Positions 1 to 11,253 of a DNA stretch of 38,122 nucleotides are shown here, piece after piece; position 1 is the first letter of the stretch; the number at the start of each line of letters is the position of its first letter. The position numbers and the translations under genes were made by a program. Origin of the DNA: Actinotalea solisilvae (GTDB lineage: Bacteria; Actinomycetota; Actinomycetes; Actinomycetales; Cellulomonadaceae); NCBI RefSeq assembly GCF_016464425.1, contig NZ_JADDKQ010000014.1:1-38122 (forward strand), written 5' to 3'. The notes under the pieces are model-generated. The model saw only the letters and a program-made list of their open reading frames with translations, had not been told where the DNA came from and made no database searches.

Positions 1-1227
1 GGTGGGGCCCGGGGGGGGGGGGGGCCGGGGCGGGCGGGCGGGGCGGCCGCCGGGCGGCCCCGCCGCCGTCAGCGTCCGGGCGAGCGGCACGCCCGGGCGG
101 TACGCGAGGTGCTGGTATGACGGCGCGTCGAGCACCGCGAGGTCCGCGCGCGCGCCGGGCACGACGACGCCGACGTCGTCCCGCAGCAGCGCGCGCGCAC
201 CGCCCGCGGTCGCCGACCAGACCGCCTGCGCGGACGTCAGCCCCATCTCGCGCACCGCGAGGGCGACGACGAACGGCATCGACGTCGAGCAGCACGTCCC
301 CGGGTTGCAGTCGGTGGCGAGCGCCACGGTCACGCCGGCGGCGAGCAGCCGCGCGGCGTCGGGGTAGGGCGAGCGCGTGCTGAACTCGACGCCCGGGAGC
401 AGCGTGGCCACGGTCGCGGAGCCGCTCAGGGCGTCGACGTCGGCGGCGGTGAGGTGGGTGCAGTGGTCCACGCTCGCGGCACCGAGCTCGACGGCGAGGC
501 GCACCCCGGGCCCGGGACCGAGCTGGTTGCCGTGCACGCGCGCGAGGAGACCGGCGGCCGTCCCGGCGCGGAGCACCGCACGCGCCTCGTCCTCCGTGAG
601 CGCCGTGGGCGCCGCGGGCTCGCAGAAGACGTCCACCCAGCGCGCGTGGGGCGCGCACGCGGCGAGCATCGGGCCCGTGACGAGGTCGAGGTAGGCGGCG
701 CGGTCGCCCGGGGTCCCGCGGTGCTCGGGCGGCACGACGTGGGCGCCGAGGAACGTCGTCTCCGGCGTGACCTCGCGCGCGAGCCGGAGGAGGCGGGCCT
801 CGTCGTCGACCGTGAGCCCGTACCCGCTCTTGACCTCGACCGTGGTCGTGCCCTGCGCACGCATCTCGGCGACGAGCGCGGCGAGGCGCGCGCGCAGGGT
901 GGTGTCGTCCGCCGCGCGCGTCGCGGCCACGGTCGACGCGATGCCGCCGCCCGTGTACGGCTCCCCCGCCATCCGCGCCTCGAACTCGCCCGCCCGGTCG
1001 CCCGCGAAGACGGCGTGGGTGTGGCTGTCGACGAAGCCCGGGAGCACCGCACGGCCCCCGACGTCGACCCGGGTGTCGACCGGCGGCGCGCCCGACGCGG
1101 TACCGACCCACCGCACGAGCCCGTCCTCGACGACGACGGCCGCGTCGGCGACGAGGCCGAGCAGCCCGCCGCGCGCGGGGTCGTTCGTCACGAGCTCGGC
1201 GATGCCCGTCCACACGGTCGCGGTCAC
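1..1227 (-). CDS. hutI: Imidazolonepropionase HutI (3' end cut by window edge)
   Basis: Hydrolyses 4-imidazolone-5-propionate to N-formimidoyl-L-glutamate, third step of histidine breakdown, in the cytosol. The GTG start at 1227 has GGGAGG about 8 nt upstream. 409 codons are visible with no stop before the edge. Amidohydrolase features: [12 protein letters not shown] (metal HxH at H69/H71), [14 protein letters not shown], the VEVKSGYGL strand, and [16 protein letters not shown] near the C terminus. The family normally ends shortly after the [13 protein letters not shown] segment (codons ~372-384). Here the frame stays open into a Pro/Gly/Arg-rich tail coded by a G/C-only stretch with a run of 14 G, so the last ~20 codons may be a sequence artefact or a low-complexity tail. 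It is the last hut gene seen, 25 nt after hutF. Confidence 0.93.
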   Translation of the reverse strand, partial: MTATVWTGIAELVTNDPARGGLLGLVADAAVVVEDGLVRWVGTASGAPPVDTRVDVGGRAVLPGFVDSHTHAVFAGDRAGEFEARMAGEPYTGGGIASTVAATRAADDTTLRARLAALVAEMRAQGTTTVEVKSGYGLTVDDEARLLRLAREVTPETTFLGAHVVPPEHRGTPGDRAAYLDLVTGPMLAACAPHARWVDVFCEPAAPTALTEDEARAVLRAGTAAGLLARVHGNQLGPGPGVRLAVELGAASVDHCTHLTAADVDALSGSATVATLLPGVEFSTRSPYPDAARLLAAGVTVALATDCNPGTCCSTSMPFVVALAVREMGLTSAQAVWSATAGGARALLRDDVGVVVPGARADLAVLDAPSYQHLAYRPGVPLARTLTAAGPPGGRPARPPRPPPPPGPT

Positions 1228-1252
1228 GGTCGGCCTCCCGGGGCGCCCACGC

Positions 1253-2593
1253 TCATCGGTCCACCCGGGCCTGCAGGTCGGCGACGGCGCGCCCGAGCAG
1301 GCCCGCGACGTCGCCCAGCCGGTGCGCGCCTCCCCGCACCACGACCGCGCCGTCGACGACCACGGTGTCCACGTCGGCCGCGGTGGCGACCAGGGCGAGC
1401 TGCGCGGGATCGGCTCCCACCGTGCGCACGGTGTCCGTCCGGACCGCGACGAGGTCGGCGCGCGCGCCGACGGCGAGCGTGCCCGCGTCCGGCCAGCCGA
1501 TCGACGCGTGGCCCGCAGCGGTCGCCGCCGTCACGAGCTCGCCGGGCGTGAACGACCCGCGGCGGCCCGTCGCGAGGCGCTCGTGCATCTCGACCGCGCG
1601 CGCCTCCGCGAGGACGTCGACCTCGACGTGCTGGTCGGTGCCGACGCACACCGGGCTGCCCGCGTCGCGCAGCGCGCCGCCCGGCGCGAGGCCGTCGGCG
1701 AGGTCGCGCTCGGTGGTCGGGCACAGGCACGTCGTCGTGCGGCTCGCGCCGATCCGCTCGACGTCGGCCGGCATCACGTGGACCGCGTGGACGACGGTGC
1801 TCGCGGGGCCGAGGAAGCCCGCGTCCTCGAGCAGCCGGGTCGGCGTCAGGCCGTGCGCGGCGAGGACCTCCTCGTCCTCGGCGCGCTGCTCGGACACGTG
1901 GGCGTGCAGGGGTGCGCCGCGCCCGCGGGCCCACGCCACGACGGTGGGCACCTGGTCGCGGGGCACGGCGCGCACCGAGTGCACGGCCGCCCCGACCCGG
2001 AAGCCGTCGTCGTCGCGGAGCAGGTCCACGCGCTCGGCCCAGCGTCCTGCGTCGCCGTCGCCGAACCGGCGCTGCACGCCCTCGAGGTCGCGCCCGACGC
2101 CGCCCGCGAGGTAGCAGGTGTCCAGGAGGGTGAGCCGGACGCCGGCCTCCCGGGCCGCGGCGCGCAGCGCGTCGGCCATGGCGTTGGGGTCGGCGTACGG
2201 CCGGCCGTCGGGCGCGTGGTGGACGTAGTGCATCTCGCCGACGCCCGTGACGCCGGCGAGGGCCATCTCCGCGTACACCGCGCGGGCGATCGCGTGGCAC
2301 GCGTCCGGGTCGAGCGCCGCCGCGAGGGCGTACATCGCCCGGCGCCAGGTCCAGAAGTCGCCGCCGCCGGCGCCGCCGCGGCCGCGCAGGGCGCGGTGGA
2401 AGGCGTGCGAGTGGGCGTTCGCGAGCCCCGGCAGGACGACCCCGGGGAGCACGACGTCGCCCGGCACCGGGTCGGTCCCCGGCGTGAGGGCGACGACGCG
2501 CCCGTCGGCGACCGCGACCCGGAGGCGCGCCACCGGTGCGGCGCCGAGCCACGCCTGCGGGCACCAGTAGGAGGAGGCGCCGGCGCCGCTCAC
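1253..2593 (-). CDS. hutF: Formimidoylglutamate deiminase HutF
   Basis: Converts N-formimidoyl-L-glutamate to N-formyl-L-glutamate and ammonia, the two-step alternative to direct HutG formiminoglutamase. 446 aa, normal for the family. Amidohydrolase-fold motifs: [14 protein letters not shown] (metal H61/H63), PLHAHVSEQ, a VHAVHVMP strand and [11 protein letters not shown] with the catalytic Asp. The GTG start at 2593 shares its bases with the TGA of the upstream M20 gene (GTGA), which implies translational coupling. An upstream extension of this frame exists but is only the shadow of the M20 gene. Its presence fixes the pathway branch: the product N-formylglutamate still has to be deformylated. 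Confidence 0.95.
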   Translation of the reverse strand: MSGAGASSYWCPQAWLGAAPVARLRVAVADGRVVALTPGTDPVPGDVVLPGVVLPGLANAHSHAFHRALRGRGGAGGGDFWTWRRAMYALAAALDPDACHAIARAVYAEMALAGVTGVGEMHYVHHAPDGRPYADPNAMADALRAAAREAGVRLTLLDTCYLAGGVGRDLEGVQRRFGDGDAGRWAERVDLLRDDDGFRVGAAVHSVRAVPRDQVPTVVAWARGRGAPLHAHVSEQRAEDEEVLAAHGLTPTRLLEDAGFLGPASTVVHAVHVMPADVERIGASRTTTCLCPTTERDLADGLAPGGALRDAGSPVCVGTDQHVEVDVLAEARAVEMHERLATGRRGSFTPGELVTAATAAGHASIGWPDAGTLAVGARADLVAVRTDTVRTVGADPAQLALVATAADVDTVVVDGAVVVRGGAHRLGDVAGLLGRAVADLQARVDR

Positions 2594-3866
2594 GTGCCGT
2601 CCCCGGCCGCGAGGTCGCCGAGCACCGCCGTGAGCGCGGCGACCCCCGCGACGCAGTCGTCGCGCTCGGCGTGCTCCTCCGGCGAGTGCGAGACGCCCGT
2701 GGGGTTGCGGACGAAGAGCATGGCGACCGGCACGCCGGCGACGGCGAGCACGCCCGCGTCGTGGCCCGCGCCGGTCGCGACCACGGGCGCGGCGCCGGCC
2801 AGGCCCGACTCGACGCCGACGACCCGGGCGACCCGCGCCGCGAGGTCGGCGTCGAACGACGTCGCCGGCGTCCACGACTCGCGCCGCGGCGCGAGGTCGG
2901 CGAGCGCCGCGAGGACCTCGTGCACCTGCTCCTCGTGCGGCGCGCGCGCGTCGACCCACGCGCGGACGCGCGAGGCGATGGCGTTGACGCCGCCGGGCTC
3001 GACGAGGACCTTGCCGACGGTCGCGAGCGCACCGGCGCGCACGGCCGCGTCGCGCGTGCGCACCACGAGGTCGGCGAGGTCGAGGACGGGGTCGGACCGG
3101 CGGTCCATGGGCGTCGTCCCGGCGTGGTCGGCGCGGCCGTGCAGGTCGACGCGCCAGCGGCCGTGCGGCCAGATGCCGGAGCCGACGGCGACGGGCGCGC
3201 GCACGCCGGTGCGGTCCTCGTGGTCGGCGAGCGCCCGGCCCTGCTCGACGTGGAGCTCGACGAACGCCCCGACGCGCGCGAGCGCCTCGGGGTCGGCCGC
3301 GAGGGGCGGACGGCCCGCGGACCGCAGGGCGTCGGCGAGGCTCGTGCCGTCGGCGTCGGTGAGCGGGAGCGCGCGGTCCGGCGCGAGCGCGCCCGTGAGC
3401 ACGCGCGAGCCGGTGCACGCGAGCCCGAACCGGGCGCCCTCCTCGTCGGCGAAGCAGACGACGCCGACAGGGACGCGCGGCGCGAGGCCCGCGGCCCGGA
3501 GCGCGTCGACCGCCGCGAACGCGCTGACGACGCCGAGCGGCCCGTCGAACGCGCCGCCGCCCGGCACCGAGTCGAGGTGCGATCCCGTCACCACGCCCGG
3601 GCCCTGGGCGTCCGGGTCGCCCCACCACGCCCAGAGGTTCCCCGCGCGGTCGACGACGACGTCCAGGCCGCGGACCTGCGCCTGCTCGACGAACCACGCC
3701 CGCAGCTCGTGGTCCACGGGCGTCCACGCGGACCGCGCGTAGCCGCCTCCCGGCGCGCGGCCGACGTCGGCCAGGTCGGCCGTGAGCCGGTCGAGCGTGC
3801 GCGCGCCGACGCCGGGCGGTGGCCCCGTCGGCCCCGTGGGCCCCGTCCGCCCCGTGGGACCCGACG

Positions 3867-3870
<4 letters not shown>
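2590..3870 (-). CDS. M20-family Zn amidohydrolase (allantoate amidohydrolase-like), in the hut operon
   Basis: 426 aa, metal-dependent amidase/carbamoylase family of peptidase M20. Metal and catalytic residues are visible: [19 protein letters not shown] (H98, D100, D109), [11 protein letters not shown] (E143/E144), HVEQGRAL, and [10 protein letters not shown] with SHSPEEHAE near the C terminus. This family normally acts on allantoate, N-carbamoyl-amino acids or ureidoglycolate. Position between hutU and hutF, with overlaps at both ends (ATGA and GTGA), suggests it serves histidine breakdown, plausibly as the N-formylglutamate hydrolase missing from this operon; that role is inference. The N terminus has Gly-Pro-Thr triplets (residues 4-18), probably disordered. 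The ATG at 3870 is chosen because it overlaps the hutU stop. Confidence 0.88.
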
Positions 3871-5543
<1,673 letters not shown>

Positions 5544-5566
5544 GGGGCTCTCCTCGGGTCGGTCGC

Positions 5567-7171
5567 TCATGCGAGGGGTCCGGCGGCGGCGTCGGCGGCG
5601 GCGCGGACCGCCCCGGTTCGGACGAGCCCGACGACGGCCTCGAGCTCGGGAGCGAGGTAGCGGTCCGGGCCCGGCCCGGCGACGTGGGCCCGGACGAGCG
5701 CCCGCACGGCCTCCGTCCCCGGCGCGGGCCGCAGCCCACCCGCGCAGCGCAGGTCCAGCGCGCGCGCCGCCGTCAGCACCTCGACGGCGACCACGCGCGT
5801 GAGGCCGTCGACCGCGTGCCGCAGCTTGCGGGCCGCGTGCCAGCCCATCGACACGTGGTCCTCCTGCATCGCCGACGACGGGATGGAGTCCACGCTCGCG
5901 GGCGCGGCGAGGCGCTTGAGCTCGCTCACGACCCCCGCCGCGGTGTACTGGGCGATCATGAGGCCCGAGTCGACGCCCGGGTCGTCGGCGAGGAACGGCG
6001 GCAGGCCGTCGCTGCGCGCCGGGTCGAGCAGGCGGTCGGTGCGTCGCTCGCTCATGCTCGCGAGGTCGGCGACGGCGATCGCGAGGAAGTCCAGCACGTA
6101 CGCGACCGGGGCGCCGTGGAAGTTGCCATTGGACTCGACCCGCCCGTCGCGCGTCACGACCGGGTTGTCGATGGCCGACGCGAGCTCGCGCGTCGCGACG
6201 AGCCGCGCGTGCTCGACGGTGTCCCGCGCGGCGCCGTGCACCTGGGGCGCGCACCGCAGCGAGTAGGCGTCCTGGACGCGGGTGCAGGCGAGCTCGCCGG
6301 CCTCGGTGAGCGTCCGGTGGCTGGCCATGACCTGCGACCCCGCGAGGAGGCGGCGCAGGTTCGTCGCCGACGCCGCCTGCCCCGGGTGGGGGCGCAGCGC
6401 GACGAGGTCCCCGGCGAACGCCGCGTCGGTGCCGAGCAGCGCCTCGACGCTCATCGCGGCCGCGACGTCCGCGGTGGTGAGCAGCGTGGCGACGTCGTGC
6501 AGCGCGAGGGCGAGCATGCCGAGCATGCCGTCCGTACCGTTGATGAGCGCCAGGCCCTCCTTCTCCGCGAGCACGAGGGGCTCGATGCCGGCCGCGGCGA
6601 GCGCCTCGGCCGCGGGGTGCAGCGCCCCGTGCCGGTCACGGACCTCGCCCTCACCCGTCGCGGCGAGCGCGACGTGGGCGAGCGGCGCGAGGTCACCGGA
6701 GCAGCCGAGCGAGCCGTGCTCGGGCACGACGGGCGTGAGGCCGGCGTCGAGCATCGCCGCGTACGTCCGGGCGACGACGGGGCGCACGCCCGTGCGGCCC
6801 GTCGTGAGCGTCGCGAGGCGCAGGAGGACGAGCGCACGCACGACCTCGCGCTCGACCTCGGGCCCGGAGCCTGCGGCGTGCGAGCGCACGAGGCTCCGCT
6901 GGAGGTCCGCGCGCCGGGCGGCCGGGATGTGCCGCCGGGCGAGGGCGCCGAACCCCGTCGAGATCCCGTAGTGCGGCACCACGTCGTCCGCGAGGGCCTC
7001 GACGACCGCGCGGCTCGCACGCATCGCGGCGACGGCCGCGGGCCCGACGTGCACCGGTGCGTCGTCACGCGCGACGGCGACGACGTCGGCGAGCGTCAGG
7101 GGCGCGCCCGTGAGGACGACGGCGTGCGGCGGTGGCGTCGTCGCCACGGCGCCGGGCGAGGGCTCGGCCAT
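5567..7171 (-). CDS. hutH: Histidine ammonia-lyase HutH
   Basis: Deaminates L-histidine to trans-urocanate, first step of the operon. 534 aa from ATG 7171. The active-site triad that cyclises to the MIO cofactor reads Cys-Ser-Gly (residues 157-159, in [14 protein letters not shown]) rather than the usual Ala-Ser-Gly; CSG is known from Streptomyces histidases. Other aromatic-lyase signatures: [44 protein letters not shown] and [13 protein letters not shown]. No strong Shine-Dalgarno precedes ATG 7171; a GTG at 7186 (adding VSDDR) is an alternative. The longest open frame starts inside the operator at 7243 and is unlikely. Confidence 0.96.
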   Translation of the reverse strand: MAEPSPGAVATTPPPHAVVLTGAPLTLADVVAVARDDAPVHVGPAAVAAMRASRAVVEALADDVVPHYGISTGFGALARRHIPAARRADLQRSLVRSHAAGSGPEVEREVVRALVLLRLATLTTGRTGVRPVVARTYAAMLDAGLTPVVPEHGSLGCSGDLAPLAHVALAATGEGEVRDRHGALHPAAEALAAAGIEPLVLAEKEGLALINGTDGMLGMLALALHDVATLLTTADVAAAMSVEALLGTDAAFAGDLVALRPHPGQAASATNLRRLLAGSQVMASHRTLTEAGELACTRVQDAYSLRCAPQVHGAARDTVEHARLVATRELASAIDNPVVTRDGRVESNGNFHGAPVAYVLDFLAIAVADLASMSERRTDRLLDPARSDGLPPFLADDPGVDSGLMIAQYTAAGVVSELKRLAAPASVDSIPSSAMQEDHVSMGWHAARKLRHAVDGLTRVVAVEVLTAARALDLRCAGGLRPAPGTEAVRALVRAHVAGPGPDRYLAPELEAVVGLVRTGAVRAAADAAAGPLA

Positions 7172-7179
7172 GCGGTCAT

Positions 7180-7242
7180 CAGACACCTGGCCCCGGGCGC
7201 CCGGAAGGCCGCGCGCACGACTACTGTCTGAGATCCCAGACA
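7180..7242. promoter_or_regulatory. Probable hut operator: inverted repeat in the hutH/IclR divergent promoter
   Basis: Positions 7225-7242 read TGTCTGAGATCCCAGACA, an inverted repeat with perfect 6-bp arms and a central GATC. A further CAGACA half-site lies at 7180-7185, so the same hexamer occurs three times between the two divergent genes. It sits 54 bp upstream of the hutH start and about 150 bp upstream of the regulator gene. IclR-family proteins bind short palindromes in such divergent promoters; assigning this one to the neighbouring IclR protein is inference. Confidence 0.6.
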
Positions 7243-7390
7243 CCGGAGCGCGTCACCCCGGCTCCCGGGCCGCGACGACGGACGGGGCCCTCGGCGTGGA
7301 TCCGGGTCCTGCGCGTGGGGGCGTGGGGGCGGTCGTTCGACGGGGACGCCCGCGGGCGGGCTGCGATGCGGGCCGGGACGAGGAGGGGCC

Positions 7391-8164
7391 GTGGGGGCGA
7401 GCAGCGACGTCCCGGCCGCGCGCAGCGCCGTGCGCGTGCTCGCCCACCTCGCGTCGCACGCCGGCCCGTCGTCGGCCGTCGCGATCGCGCGCGAGCTCGA
7501 TCTGCCCCGCTCGACGGTCTACCACCTGCTCGCGGTGCTCGCCGAGGAGGGGTTCGTGACGCACCTGCCCGAGGCCCGGCGCTGGGGCCTCGGGCTCGCC
7601 GCGCTCGGACTCGGCTCGGCGTACGCGCGCCAGGCGCCGCTGACGCGGCTCGGCCAGCCGCTCGTCGCGCGCCTCGTGGACAGCACGCGGCAGAGCGCCC
7701 ACCTGGCCGTGCTGCACGGCCGCGAGGTGCTCTACCTCGTCGAGGAGCGCGCGCCGGGGCGTCCGGCCCTGGTGACGGACGTCGACGTGAGCCTCCCGAG
7801 CCACCTCACCGCGAGCGGTCGCGCCATCCTCGCGGGGCTGCCCGCCGCCCAGGTCCGCGCGCTGTTCCCGGGCCCGGCGAGCTTCGCGGACCGCACGGGT
7901 ACGGGCCCACGGTCGCCGGGCGAGCTGCGCGCGGTGCTGCGCGGCGTCCGGGCGCGGGGCTGGGCCACCGAGGACGGCGAGGTGACGCCGGGCCTCGCGT
8001 CGGTCGCGCACGCCGCCGTCGACCACACCGGGCGTCCCGTCGCCGGGATCGCGGTGACCTTCGTCGCGGCGGACGTGCCCGAGCCCGAGCGCGCGGCCCT
8101 CGCCGCCGCCGCCGGGCGGGCGGCCGCCGAGCTCAGCCGCCGGCTGGGGGCCGGACCGCGCTGA
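7391..8164 (+). CDS. IclR-family transcriptional regulator, likely regulator of hut
   Basis: 257 aa. N-terminal winged helix-turn-helix (about residues 5-65: RSAVRVLAHLASHAG, SSAVAIARELDLPRSTVYHLLAVLAEEGFV) followed by the IclR effector domain (SAHLAVLHGREVLYLVE, SLPSHLTASGRAILAGLP, GLASVAHAAVDHTGRPVAGIAVTF). The GTG start has a near-perfect AGGAGGGG upstream. Divergent from hutH with the inverted repeat between them; in Streptomyces and relatives hut genes are under IclR- or GntR-type control. The ligand is probably urocanate or another pathway intermediate, but the sequence does not show which. Confidence 0.92.
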   Translation: MGASSDVPAARSAVRVLAHLASHAGPSSAVAIARELDLPRSTVYHLLAVLAEEGFVTHLPEARRWGLGLAALGLGSAYARQAPLTRLGQPLVARLVDSTRQSAHLAVLHGREVLYLVEERAPGRPALVTDVDVSLPSHLTASGRAILAGLPAAQVRALFPGPASFADRTGTGPRSPGELRAVLRGVRARGWATEDGEVTPGLASVAHAAVDHTGRPVAGIAVTFVAADVPEPERAALAAAAGRAAAELSRRLGAGPR

Positions 8165-8171
8165 GCGGGGC

Positions 8172-8186
8172 CCGGCCGGAGGCCGG
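8172..8186. terminator. Small GC hairpin between convergent genes
   Basis: CCGGCC, loop GGA, GGCCGG in the 33-bp gap between the convergent IclR and DUF2249 genes. No T-tract on either side. It may act as a weak bidirectional terminator; the support is position plus the perfect 6-bp stem. Confidence 0.4.
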
Positions 8187-8197
8187 CGGCTCGCGCG

Positions 8198-8572
8198 TCA
8201 GCAGCAGTGGCCGGGGGCGCGGCGCAGCTCGACGCGCCACAGGTCCGGGCCCTGTGCGAGGTAGGTCCAGCCGACCTGCCCCGGCTCCGTGGCCTCGAGC
8301 TGGAGGCGTAGGCGCTGCGGGTCGTGGTCGACGGCGAGCACGAAGGCCTCGCCCGGCTCGAGCGCCGCGACGGCCTCGAGGATGCGGGCGTGCCGCTCGG
8401 AGCGGTCGATCGCGCGCGCGTCGAGATCGCCCGGCTCGAGCCTGCCGACCCCGGTCGCGCCGGGGCCGTCGGCGGCGCAGCCGCAGCCCCCGCAGCCGCA
8501 CGCGCCGGCGGCGGGCGGGGCGGAGGGCGCCGGGGCGGAGACGTCGGTGAGCGGGATCTCGTTCAGGGTCAT
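8198..8572 (-). CDS. DUF2249-domain protein with Cys-rich N terminus
   Basis: 124 aa. The C-terminal ~75 residues match DUF2249 (SERHARILEAVAALEPGEAFVLAVDHDPQRLR, then TYLAQGPDLWRVELRR; the DHDP turn and the final W-R-V strand are typical). The N terminus has a cluster GACGCGGCGCAAD (four Cys) and the protein ends in HCC, so metal or Fe-S binding is possible but unproven. DUF2249 proteins are often found with nitric-oxide and denitrification genes. Here it is downstream of the nitrite reductase fusion, same strand, 62 nt apart. Start ATG 8572 is the only sensible Met; the upstream frame is nirK shadow. Confidence 0.85.
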   Translation of the reverse strand: MTLNEIPLTDVSAPAPSAPPAAGACGCGGCGCAADGPGATGVGRLEPGDLDARAIDRSERHARILEAVAALEPGEAFVLAVDHDPQRLRLQLEATEPGQVGWTYLAQGPDLWRVELRRAPGHCC

Positions 8573-8589
8573 CGTGGTGCCTCTCGGGT

Positions 8590-8613
8590 GTGTCGTGCAG
8601 ACGTGTCGTGCAG
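8590..8613 (+). repeat. Two direct copies of an 11-bp word between nirK and the DUF2249 gene
   Basis: GTGTCGTGCAG occurs at 8590-8600 and again at 8603-8613, period 13 bp, in the short gap between the nitrite reductase stop and the DUF2249 start. It could be a protein or RNA processing site, or simple slippage. Confidence 0.5.
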
Positions 8614-8634
8614 GTGGGTCGGCCGGAGGGCCGG

Positions 8635-11253
8635 TCAGTCGGTGACCAGGACGTGGCCGTGCGCACCGCGCTCGGCGTCGACCATGACGTGCGAGACCAC
8701 CGGGTAGTGGCCGGGTTCGGGGAACGTCAGCTCGACGAAGCCGCCCGCGGCGGGCAGGAGGCCCAGCACCTGCGCGCCGCCCGTCGTGGCGGGTGCGCCG
8801 GGGCCGCCGAGGGTCCAGCCCCCCTCGAGGTAGACGGTGTCGAACTGCCCGCCGACGACGTGGAACGACGAGGCGCGGCTCGGACCCGCGTCGAGCACCC
8901 AGATCCGGACGCGCTCGCCCGTGCGCGCCTCGAGCGGCAGGTGGTCGTACTGGTTCGCGTAGCCGTTGAACACCACCGCGTCCGGGGTGCCCGCCGCGAT
9001 CTTCTCGGGGTCGGCGACGCCCCCGGGCTCGCCGAGGTAGAGCTCGGACTGGACGAGCAGGTACTCGCGGTCCACGGCCGGCAGGTCCGGCGGGTCGATG
9101 ACGACCGCGCCGAACATCCCGTTGGCGATGTGCAGCGACATCGGCATCGTCGAGCAGTGGTACATCCAGACGCCCGAGCGCGTCGCGGTGAACGTGTAGG
9201 TGAGGCTCTCGCCCGGGTCGATCGTGCGCATCGGCTCGTCGGGCGCGAGCGCGCCCGCGTGGAAGTCGATCGAGTGCCCGATCGAGCCGTCGTTGACGAG
9301 CGTGATCTCGAACGTGTCCCCGACCCGGCCGCGCAGCACCGGCCCGGGCGCCGAGCCGCCGAAGGTCCACAGCGTCTGCGTCACGCCCGGCGCGACCTCG
9401 CGCTCGACCTCCTGCACCTCGAGGGTCACGCGGTGCATGCGCCCGTCCGGCGCGGGAGCGAGCACGGGGTCCACGGGCTCGAACGCCGGGCCCGGCTCAC
9501 CGAGCAGGTCCATCCCGTCGGCCGCGTCGGCGGCGGCGTCGTCGTGGGTCGGGTGGTCGCGCTCGCCGGCGTCCTCCTCGGCGGCGTCCGGCGCGGGGGC
9601 GCCCCCGAGCACCACGACGTCGAAGGTCATGCCCATCTGCCGGTGCCCCGCGACGGAGCACCAGCCGGCGACGTCGCGCCCGACGACGCCCACGTCGACG
9701 CGCGCGGTCTCCCCGGCCGCGAGCCGTCCGGTCGTGGCGCCCGAGTCGAGCACGAGGTCGTGGACCGTGTCGTCGACGTTCGTGACGACGAGCACGAGGC
9801 TGTCGCCGACCTGCAGCTCCACGGACGCGGGCGAGAACCGCATGTCCCGCGCCTCGACCTCGACCTCGACGACGCGCCCCGTCGCGGCCACGCCCGCGGT
9901 CGGCGCCGCACCGATGCCCGCCGCCGCCGGGTCGGCCGCGACGCCGCCGGCGACGACGATCGCGAGCGCCGCGGCCGCGGCGAGCGTGGGGCCGTGGGGC
10001 GTGCGCCGGGCCGTGAGGAGCTCGACCGGCGGCATCGCGGCCGGCCCGGTGCGCGGCAGGTGCCGGTGCCTCCGGGCCGCCGCCGCGGCACGGACGAGGA
10101 GGACCGGGGTGCTCACGAGCGCGGCGAGCACGAGCACCGAGGCGCCCACGCGGACCAGGCTGACGTCGGTGGCGAGGTACAGGAGGAGGCCGCCGTTGGT
10201 CAGGGTCAGGCGCGCGCCCCCGCCACGCTCGACGACGGCGCGCGACGCCCGGACCGCGGACGGGCCGCCGCCGAGCACCATCGGGCCGAGGTGGCACAGC
10301 GCGCCGACCAGCACCTGGGCCGCGAAGCCGACCACGAGGGCGCCGAGGCCACCGCCCAGGCGGACCTGGGCCTGCGCCCAGCCGTCGGCCGCGAGGAGCT
10401 GCGCCGCCCACCACGCCGTCACGCCGACGAGCCACAGCCAGGCGACCCCGACCGAGCGCGAGGCGAAGGTGTCGGGCGCGCGGCGCCGCGCCTCGACCAG
10501 CAGGGGCCAGGAGACGCGCAGCAGCCCGGCGCCGAACACGACGACGCCGGCGGCCGTGGCCGGGCGCACGCCCGTGGCCGCGCCCGCGAGGACGAGCGCG
10601 AGCCCGGCGACGAGCACGGCGAGCCCGTGGCGCGCCGCGACGTGGGCGTCGTCCGCGAGCCGGACGCGCAGCATCGTCGGCCACAGCGTCGTCATCGTGC
10701 CGACCACGGTGAGCCCCACCCAGCCGAGCATCATGACCAGCACGTGCGCGACGTAGGCGCGCGACGCGGCGTCGCCCGCGAGGTCGGCCCGCGCCAGGTA
10801 CGCGCCGAGCCCGGCGCCCACGGCCATGGCCAGCGAGGCCGCGACGAAGTACCACGCGGTGAAGCCCAGGCCGACGCCCAGCGCACCGCGCGCCTGGTCC
10901 ACGAGCACGCCGGCGTGCCACACGGCCACCACCCCGACGACGACGGCGCCCGCGAGGACGACGGGCCACCGCCCGGCGAGCAGGCCGACGACGACCAGCA
11001 GCGCCCCGAGCGTGTGGAGCCCCAGCCGCTGCGCCTGGCCGCGGGGCCCGCCTGGCAGAGGGCGCCGCCGGACCGCCTCGGCGAAGTGCGCGCTCCAGAT
11101 GAGGATCGCGCTGCTCACCGCGCCGAGGAGGAGCAGGTGCACCATGAGCCACGGCGCGGCCGGCACCGCCCGGTGCGCCACCGCGACGACGGCGGCCGCG
11201 GCGCCCCACGCGAGCACCAGGCCGTTGACCCGCACGTGCCAGCGTTGCCTCAC
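8635..11253 (-). CDS. nirK: Membrane-anchored copper nitrite reductase: polytopic domain + cupredoxin + NirK
   Basis: 872 aa in three parts. Residues ~1-440 are a polytopic membrane region (about 11-12 hydrophobic segments, with His-bearing turns such as MVHLLLLG, WSAHFAEAV and CHLGPMVLGG). Residues ~458-550 form a cupredoxin domain with type-1 copper ligand candidates H498, C532, H537 and M540 or M542. Residues ~600-872 are a NirK-type two-cupredoxin reductase: type-1 Cu ligands H660, C700, H708, M713; type-2 Cu ligands H665, H699, H855; catalytic D663 and H798, matching the Achromobacter enzyme set. It reduces nitrite to NO, probably outside the membrane, with electrons passing through the added cupredoxin. 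GTG start 11253 overlaps the stop of the NnrS-like gene (GTGA). All catalytic residues are seen; the role of the membrane part is inference. Confidence 0.9.
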   Translation of the reverse strand: MRQRWHVRVNGLVLAWGAAAAVVAVAHRAVPAAPWLMVHLLLLGAVSSAILIWSAHFAEAVRRRPLPGGPRGQAQRLGLHTLGALLVVVGLLAGRWPVVLAGAVVVGVVAVWHAGVLVDQARGALGVGLGFTAWYFVAASLAMAVGAGLGAYLARADLAGDAASRAYVAHVLVMMLGWVGLTVVGTMTTLWPTMLRVRLADDAHVAARHGLAVLVAGLALVLAGAATGVRPATAAGVVVFGAGLLRVSWPLLVEARRRAPDTFASRSVGVAWLWLVGVTAWWAAQLLAADGWAQAQVRLGGGLGALVVGFAAQVLVGALCHLGPMVLGGGPSAVRASRAVVERGGGARLTLTNGGLLLYLATDVSLVRVGASVLVLAALVSTPVLLVRAAAAARRHRHLPRTGPAAMPPVELLTARRTPHGPTLAAAAALAIVVAGGVAADPAAAGIGAAPTAGVAATGRVVEVEVEARDMRFSPASVELQVGDSLVLVVTNVDDTVHDLVLDSGATTGRLAAGETARVDVGVVGRDVAGWCSVAGHRQMGMTFDVVVLGGAPAPDAAEEDAGERDHPTHDDAAADAADGMDLLGEPGPAFEPVDPVLAPAPDGRMHRVTLEVQEVEREVAPGVTQTLWTFGGSAPGPVLRGRVGDTFEITLVNDGSIGHSIDFHAGALAPDEPMRTIDPGESLTYTFTATRSGVWMYHCSTMPMSLHIANGMFGAVVIDPPDLPAVDREYLLVQSELYLGEPGGVADPEKIAAGTPDAVVFNGYANQYDHLPLEARTGERVRIWVLDAGPSRASSFHVVGGQFDTVYLEGGWTLGGPGAPATTGGAQVLGLLPAAGGFVELTFPEPGHYPVVSHVMVDAERGAHGHVLVTD

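Noticed and set aside
767..3742. Very long plus-strand open frame (about 990 codons) across the hut operon
   Set aside because: Arg/Ser/Pro-rich shadow of hutI, hutF and the M20 gene; no domain, wrong codon positions for G/C bias.
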